From: Acidiphilium multivorum AIU301
GTDB lineage: Bacteria; Pseudomonadota; Alphaproteobacteria; Acetobacterales; Acetobacteraceae
Assembly (NCBI RefSeq): GCF_000202835.1
Contig: NC_015187.1
Span: 1 to 64,000 of the forward strand
Direction of reading: 5' to 3'
DNA: 64,000 nt
Shown here: positions 59,378 to 64,000 of the stretch, in pieces
How the letters are laid out: the number at the start of each line of letters is the position of its first letter
Position numbering within the stretch: the stretch's first letter is position 1
Program-made: the position numbers and the translations under genes
The notes under the pieces: generated by a model
What the model saw: the letters and a program-made list of their open reading frames with translations, nothing else
What the model was told of the DNA's origin: nothing
Database searches by the model: none

Positions 59378-59610
59378 TAGTTTGAGGTCTTTCCATCAAG
59401 ATAAGGTTTGCAAGCGGGCACAGCGTTCTTGCCCGCAGCCAAACAACTGGCCCTGATGCTGGCGTCGAGTTGAGAGTTTGTCTCACGGCCGCCATTCGGC
59501 ATGGGAACGAGTTTGTCCTGCACTGATGGCGGTGCGATGACGTACACGTAGTAGGCCCCACCGCCCGCGATCACGCCGGCACCAATCAGGGCGGCGATGA
59601 TGAGTTTCAT
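59377..59610 (-). CDS. Small EexN-like or entry-exclusion-type membrane protein (putative)
   Basis: About 77 aa from ATG 59610, which overlaps the virB5 stop as ATGA. An N-terminal membrane helix (LIIAALIGAGVIAGGGAYYV) precedes a periplasmic tail with two Cys residues (RASCLAAGKNAVPACKPYLD). Small Cys-containing proteins between virB5 and virB6 are often entry-exclusion proteins (EexN). It lacks a clear lipobox, so the name is tentative. Confidence 0.6.
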   Translation of the reverse strand: MKLIIAALIGAGVIAGGGAYYVYVIAPPSVQDKLVPMPNGGRETNSQLDASIRASCLAAGKNAVPACKPYLDGKTSN

Positions 59611-60365
59611 TGTCCCTGACATGCCGATGGCTCCCCGCCGAGAGTTTGAGCGTCGCTGCACAGCGTCGAGAGCGTTTGTTCTCCGCCTTGTGCGTTTTCT
59701 TGGGCGGCGGCCTCCTGACCGGCGCGGTTCTCCTCGAACGCCAATAGTTGCAGGTTTTGCGCCTGGGCTTGCTGGGCCTGCACATAGTTCTGTTCGGCGG
59801 AGAGGCGGGCCTGAATTGAGGCGACCTGCTGGATCGTCTTGGCGCTGTTAAGCTGGCTCTGAATCTGCGGCAGCTCTTGCTCGCGAGCTTCCAGAGATTG
59901 CAGGTTCTGCGTGGCTATCGCCTCGAAATTCGCGGTCTCGTTGGCGCCTTGCTGCATTTGCGTCGAGCCGAAATCCGAGCCGGTCGGGATATAGACCTTG
60001 TTCATGTTGTAATATTGTTGCGCGAGAGAACCGACATTGCCGCTCAGCGAGGAGGGCGGGCTGATACCGTCGAGCATGTCCGGCAAGATGCTGGTGTTGG
60101 GCACCGTGTCCTGCATGGCCGATTGATCGAGCTGTTGCGCCCATTGGTTCGGGTTCACGTCCTGCGAGAGCGCGTTGTAGGTCGATTTTAGCTCATCATA
60201 TTGGCTGACCAGCTCGGAATATTGCTGTTTTGCCTCGTTGAGCTGGCTGATGAGCTGGGCGAGGGAAGCGCTATCGATCACCGGCACTTGCGCCAAGGCG
60301 GGTGAGGCAAAGCCGAGTGTGGCGATAGCGAAAGCAATTCCGAGCAGGCGTGCGGGCTTGAGCAT
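59607..60365 (-). CDS. virB5: VirB5-family minor pilin / TrbJ-like protein
   Basis: 252 aa, signal peptide (LLGIAFAIATLGFASPALAQ), then long helices rich in Gln (QLISQLNEAKQQYSELVSQY, IQARLSAEQNYVQAQQAQAQ), typical of VirB5/TrbJ coiled-coil pilus-tip proteins. Sits after virB4 (9-bp gap). The call is by order and composition. Confidence 0.85.
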   Translation of the reverse strand: MLKPARLLGIAFAIATLGFASPALAQVPVIDSASLAQLISQLNEAKQQYSELVSQYDELKSTYNALSQDVNPNQWAQQLDQSAMQDTVPNTSILPDMLDGISPPSSLSGNVGSLAQQYYNMNKVYIPTGSDFGSTQMQQGANETANFEAIATQNLQSLEAREQELPQIQSQLNSAKTIQQVASIQARLSAEQNYVQAQQAQAQNLQLLAFEENRAGQEAAAQENAQGGEQTLSTLCSDAQTLGGEPSACQGQ

Positions 60366-60374
60366 GTGATCCTC

Positions 60375-62768
60375 CTATTCAACTTCCTCGCGGAACCGGG
60401 CCATGAACTCCGGCAGCCAGGCCGTCGGATCGTCGCCATGGGTGGCGCGCAGCCGTTCCACAAACCCAACCGAGGATTTGCGGCTCGACAGGATCGCGAC
60501 GAACTCAGGCAGAGCGGAAAGGTCGAAATCTATGATCGCGGAGCCGCCATGCCGCTTGATGAGCAGTTGCCGGGAGTTGGGGAGCATGTCCTCGGCGATG
60601 GCGCGGAACTCCCCGGCCGTGAAGTTGAGGCGCTTGCGGTAGAGGTTTTCCTCGGCGCCAGGCGTCGGGCAGAACACGAGTGTTTGGCACTGGCGCAAGA
60701 TGCTATCGCCCTGCGGTGAATCGAGCACCGGCGCGGGCTCTTGCGTCGCCAGCAGCACAACGGCGTTGCTCTTGCGGACGGTGAGCATGAAATCCGCCCA
60801 GATTTTGGCGAATAGCGGATTGAGCAGATAGAAATTGAACTCATCGCAACTCAGGACAAAGCGGCGGCCATCGAGGGCCTGGCTGATGCGATAGAGCAGG
60901 TAATTCGCGGCCGGGGCGCAGACGGTCCCATTGTCGAGGATAGCCGTCAGGTCAAAGCCGACCGTGGTTGCATCAAGCGACACGTCATCATGTTCGCCAT
61001 CGAAGGCCCAGCCGAGCGACCCGCCCTTGCACCAGCGTTCGAGGCGTGCGCCTGCCCCCATCGGATTGCGCCAGTCGAGGAACTGACGCAGCCCGGCGAG
61101 CGAGCGCATTTCCGGGGCCAGGCGCAGCAGGGCTTGAACGCCTCGGGTCAGGCGGGCGTCATCCTCGGGCGGGAGTGGGCCGTGCCCGTCTTGCTGGATC
61201 AGGGCGGTTAGCCACTGAACGAGGAAGGCGACCGATTCCGGGGTGTTGTCGAGCGCCTTGAGGGGCGCCAGGCCGCTATCGCGCCCTGCCCTCACCACCA
61301 GATAACGGCCGCCGACAGCGCGGCACAGCAGCTCGCCGCCCCGGTCCTTATCGAAGAACACCACGGCACCGTTGCGGGCCGCGAAATATTGCGGGAACAG
61401 CGCCAGCAGGAACAGCATGAACGTGGTTTTGCCCTGGCCGATCTTTCCGAAGATCGCCGTCATGCCGACATCCTCGACATGGGGCACGTAATCATAGGCC
61501 GTGCCCGCCGTGGTGCGGAAGCGCGCCATGGCTGGCCCCCACTTGCCGGCACGCTGGCCGCGCGGAAAAGCCTCGAAGCCGGAGAAGGCCGCGAAATTGC
61601 GCGTGGTGATGGTGCCCGGCCTGGTGCGCCATTTTCTGTTGCCCGGCAGTTGTGCGAAATAGGCGGCTTCCAGCCCCGCACTCTCTTGCGCGACGACGCC
61701 GCCACTATTGGCAATGACCGTGCGGGTTAAGCCGGACAGCCGATCCAGCTCCTCGATCGTGTCCGCATAGACCGTCAGCGAGAAGTGATGCTCGCCCATG
61801 GCGATCTTGCCCGAGGCGAGATGATCCTGTGCGTCGGCCAGATCATTGATCTGCGATTTGGCTTTGTCGTTCGCGGCCGTCATCTGAGCCGATTTCAGGC
61901 CGAGCCGCTTTTCAGAGGTATGCCGTGCGTGAAAGTCGAAGGTGTGGACCATCACCACCGGGCACGGCAGGGAAAAGACCCCATCATACATGCCGGCATA
62001 GGTTTCGGACGGATACTCGCGATAGCCGAAGATCGCCCCGAACCGGGAAACGCCCGGCCCGCGCAGCTCAAAGGCGCGGCGGCCGAAGATCGCGCGATCG
62101 GTATAGAGGGCGGCACCGAGCGGGCCGCTGACCAGGGGCACCGGCGCCGCCGTGCCCGTCAGGATCAGGCGCAGCGCCTCGGCGATTTCACTGAAATAGA
62201 ACTGGCCATTGGCGGCAGGCCGCAGGCCCAGCCGGCGGACATCATAAGGGGCGAGGGTTTGGCTGATGGTTTGCCAAATCTCCTCTAGCTGGCGGATGCC
62301 TTCGGCGGTTGCGTGGGGCTTCTGGCGCTCCCGTTTGCCACCGAACAAGGAGCCCGTGGCGCCGCCCGCCTTGCCGCCCAGCGGATTGCGGGGGGAGACA
62401 ATCACCGTCAGATACCAAGTGTTTTGGTAGAGGCGGCCCGTGAGGACGCGCTCGCGATAGGCGCGATCGAGGGAGGCAGCGAACTCGTTGGGCATGAGCG
62501 CGTGCGCGAGCTGCCCGGCCCCCGGCCCTCGCACGAAAGCCGAATGCAGCGTCACGTTGTCATCCGCGACGTTTTTGCAGAGCGCATTGACCGTGACCAG
62601 GCTCGCGGCGCGATCCGCATCGGCCGCCAGCTCATAGGGAGCGCCGGGGATTTCGGCCATGGCGAGAACGCTGCCGTCATCCATGAGCAGGATGTCCGGC
62701 CGAACATGTCCGAGATACGGCAAATAGCGTTCGGCGCTGCGTTCCGCCCTGATTTGATTACCCGGCAT
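60375..62768 (-). CDS. virB4: VirB4 transport ATPase
   Basis: 797 aa. N-terminal CagE/TrbE/VirB domain (YLPYLGHVRPDILLMDDGSV) and a C-terminal RecA-like ATPase with Walker A GKIGQGKTTF (about 438), VVFFDKDRGGELLCRAVGG and Walker B FVLSCDEFNFYL, followed by ATQEP. Largest energy unit of the system. Overlaps virB3 by 11 bases. Confidence 0.94.
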   Translation of the reverse strand: MPGNQIRAERSAERYLPYLGHVRPDILLMDDGSVLAMAEIPGAPYELAADADRAASLVTVNALCKNVADDNVTLHSAFVRGPGAGQLAHALMPNEFAASLDRAYRERVLTGRLYQNTWYLTVIVSPRNPLGGKAGGATGSLFGGKRERQKPHATAEGIRQLEEIWQTISQTLAPYDVRRLGLRPAANGQFYFSEIAEALRLILTGTAAPVPLVSGPLGAALYTDRAIFGRRAFELRGPGVSRFGAIFGYREYPSETYAGMYDGVFSLPCPVVMVHTFDFHARHTSEKRLGLKSAQMTAANDKAKSQINDLADAQDHLASGKIAMGEHHFSLTVYADTIEELDRLSGLTRTVIANSGGVVAQESAGLEAAYFAQLPGNRKWRTRPGTITTRNFAAFSGFEAFPRGQRAGKWGPAMARFRTTAGTAYDYVPHVEDVGMTAIFGKIGQGKTTFMLFLLALFPQYFAARNGAVVFFDKDRGGELLCRAVGGRYLVVRAGRDSGLAPLKALDNTPESVAFLVQWLTALIQQDGHGPLPPEDDARLTRGVQALLRLAPEMRSLAGLRQFLDWRNPMGAGARLERWCKGGSLGWAFDGEHDDVSLDATTVGFDLTAILDNGTVCAPAANYLLYRISQALDGRRFVLSCDEFNFYLLNPLFAKIWADFMLTVRKSNAVVLLATQEPAPVLDSPQGDSILRQCQTLVFCPTPGAEENLYRKRLNFTAGEFRAIAEDMLPNSRQLLIKRHGGSAIIDFDLSALPEFVAILSSRKSSVGFVERLRATHGDDPTAWLPEFMARFREEVE

Positions 62769-63090
62769 CGCGCATCCCCCTGCCCTTCTGGACCTTCATC
62801 GGGAACGGCGCGGGAGATGCCCCGCCCCAAGCCTGATTTTCCCCGGCGCCGGTGGCCTTGGTGCGGAACCACAGCCAGGCCACACGGGGCGCGTTGTAGT
62901 CGTAGCGAACGAGCCAGCGCGCCCCGAACCAGAGCGGCAGCACCAGCGTCAGATAAAAGGGGTTGTGCCCAAAGATGACGATCATCGCGCCGATCATGAT
63001 GATTGCCACGGCCATCTCGATCGGCAGCCCGAGAAACAGCGCCGGCCGTGTCGCGGCGACAAATAGAGGATCGCGCTGCCTTTCGCTCAT
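62758..63090 (-). CDS. virB3: VirB3 inner-membrane protein
   Basis: 110 aa. DPLFVAATRPALFLGLPIEM at the N-terminus is the VirB3/TrbD signature, followed by two membrane helices (AIIMIGAMIVIFG, FYLTLVLPLWFGARW). Longer basic tail than usual. Adjacent to virB2 (3-bp gap). Confidence 0.9.
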   Translation of the reverse strand: MSERQRDPLFVAATRPALFLGLPIEMAVAIIMIGAMIVIFGHNPFYLTLVLPLWFGARWLVRYDYNAPRVAWLWFRTKATGAGENQAWGGASPAPFPMKVQKGRGMRDAG

Positions 63091-63093
63091 GGC

Positions 63094-63459
63094 TCAGCCA
63101 CCGCCCACGAAGGTTGTCACGAGGTAGGAGCTGCCGAACACCAGAACCAGGCCGGCCGCGAGCCAGCCGATCGCGTGGAAGCCCACGCGGCCGGTCCAGC
63201 ACATGAAGCCGACTGCGGCCACGGCGAGCACGGCAACGCCCTCGCCGAACGGGCCGAGGATGAATGTCGCGATGTTGTCGATGATGGTTGTGGGGCTGGT
63301 GCCGCCAGAAACCACCTGGGCATGTGCGACGGCGGGAAGAAGGAGACTGGCCGCCACAATAACGGCAGGCTGTAACCATGAGCCCCGGCCCATCTTGCTA
63401 GCCGTCCCAGCCGCGATATTTGCCACGCCAGCGCGTAGCTTAGTGAGCCTTTGTTTCAC
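63094..63459 (-). CDS. virB2: VirB2 major pilin
   Basis: 121 aa. Long signal peptide ending SLLLPAVAHA (cleavage after AHA), then two hydrophobic helices (FGEGVAVLAVAAVGFMCW and GWLAAGLVLVFGSSYLVTTF) separated by a short polar loop: the TrbC/VirB2 pilin plan. Overlaps virB1 by 20 bases. Confidence 0.92.
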   Translation of the reverse strand: MKQRLTKLRAGVANIAAGTASKMGRGSWLQPAVIVAASLLLPAVAHAQVVSGGTSPTTIIDNIATFILGPFGEGVAVLAVAAVGFMCWTGRVGFHAIGWLAAGLVLVFGSSYLVTTFVGGG

Positions 63460-64000
63460 CGTGAGTTTCCTGTTTTGAGGGTTGAGCCGGGCCGCTGGGG
63501 CCAGAAGCGCGGGACGCTTGAAGCGTCACCGCATGCGCCGCCGCGAAGCCAGCCGGGCCGATCGAGTTCGGGAACACATCCCAGGATGGCGAGCGCGGAG
63601 GAGATGAGGCGGATGACGGGCTGGCCTGACGGGAGGCGCTGGCCTTGGGGGCTTGCACGCTATCGGCGGAGTCGATTTCAGGCACAACATATCTGGCGGT
63701 TGAGACCACGCGGTTGACGTAGCCGTTCTGGAATCCCTGCCAGGCTGAACCCGTGTTGTAGCGCGAGAGCGCGGCCAGGAGCGCCGCCTGACGCCCCTGC
63801 CCGTTCGGCTGCTTGTAATCCTGCGCCAGCAGCTTGCCGCCCGCCCGCACCGACGCACAGGCATCAAAGGCCGTGCTGACTGTCAGCCCCAAGTGGGTGA
63901 GGTTCGCGCTATCGATCTGCATGAGGCCGAGATCAACCGAATGCCCGGCGGCAATCAGCCGCTTGGCAAGGGCAATCGCGCCGGGCGCATCCAAGGGCCG
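63440..64000 (-). CDS. virB1: VirB1 lytic transglycosylase, 5' end beyond window
   Basis: At least 187 residues; the frame continues past 64000 (RPLDAPGAIALAKRLI), so the start and the catalytic Glu lie outside. DLGLMQIDSANLTHLGLTVS, FDACASVRAGGKLL and ALSRYNTGSAWQGFQNGYVN are SLT/VirB1 domain blocks, followed by a Ser/Pro-rich tail. It opens peptidoglycan for the secretion channel and is the first gene of the operon. Confidence 0.9.
   Translation of the reverse strand, partial: RPLDAPGAIALAKRLIAAGHSVDLGLMQIDSANLTHLGLTVSTAFDACASVRAGGKLLAQDYKQPNGQGRQAALLAALSRYNTGSAWQGFQNGYVNRVVSTARYVVPEIDSADSVQAPKASASRQASPSSASSPPRSPSWDVFPNSIGPAGFAAAHAVTLQASRASGPSGPAQPSKQETHGETKAH

Overview
The window reads as part of a large accessory plasmid from an alphaproteobacterium, most likely an acidophilic member of the Acetobacteraceae such as Acidiphilium or a relative. 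This is inference from GC-rich coding sequence, an alphaproteobacterial-type LexA box (GTTC-N7-GTTC), a complete VirB-type conjugation operon, plasmid partition and addiction genes, a proton-pump P-type ATPase and an arsenic oxidation/resistance island. No rRNA, tRNA or chromosomal housekeeping genes were seen.

Layout. 0-5.4 kb is plasmid backbone: a replication initiator, a HigBA-type toxin-antitoxin (TA) pair with a probable frameshift, ParA plus a small partner, a NERD protein, VapBC, and a VbhA-like antitoxin with a truncated Fic gene. 5.4-19.3 kb is an arsenic and insertion-sequence island: arsR-arsC-arsC-arsB-arsH diverges from the arsenite oxidase genes aioB-aioA. aioA is split by an IS1595-family element with a clean 8-bp target duplication. 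An IS21-family element, apparently with an IS110-family element inside its outer ends, then cuts the 3' end of a DedA/PAP2 membrane protein gene. 19.4-28.2 kb holds two diverged copies of a small gene pair (ParA-like ATPase and a coiled-coil membrane protein). The left copy is broken by an IS5-like element. Between the copies lie a second HigBA pair and the P-type ATPase. 28.2-33.6 kb encodes a very large TrwC/TraA-type relaxase-helicase with a primase (Toprim) segment inserted in its relaxase domain.

33.8-40.3 kb is a leftward defence operon: serine recombinase, PD-(D/E)XK nuclease, zinc-ribbon DNA methylase, small protein, and a large SMC-like ATPase whose C-terminus carries an Arg-Glu-His pattern like that of RloC/PrrC anticodon nucleases. 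40.6-43.0 kb is an SOS module (SRAP protein, catalytically dead UmuD-like protein, UmuC) sharing one LexA box.

43.0-54.2 kb is the most unusual part. A MOBQ relaxase N-terminus is fused in frame to the body of a VirD4-type coupling protein. The missing relaxase C-terminus and the missing coupling-protein N-terminus lie on either side of a minimal 3.8-kb Tn3-family transposon about 5 kb away. The simplest reading is that a small mobilizable plasmid (mobA, mobC, rep and others, about 44.5-50.1 kb) was integrated into the coupling-protein gene of a conjugative plasmid, which inactivated both transfer genes. 54.2-64 kb is the VirB operon, read leftwards from virB1 (cut by the window end) to virB11 and the truncated virD4.

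Together the genes describe a conjugative plasmid carrying arsenic and acid-stress functions, stabilised by partition and several TA systems and protected by a restriction island. Several functions (arsenite oxidation, coupling protein, Fic) have been broken by recent mobile-element activity.
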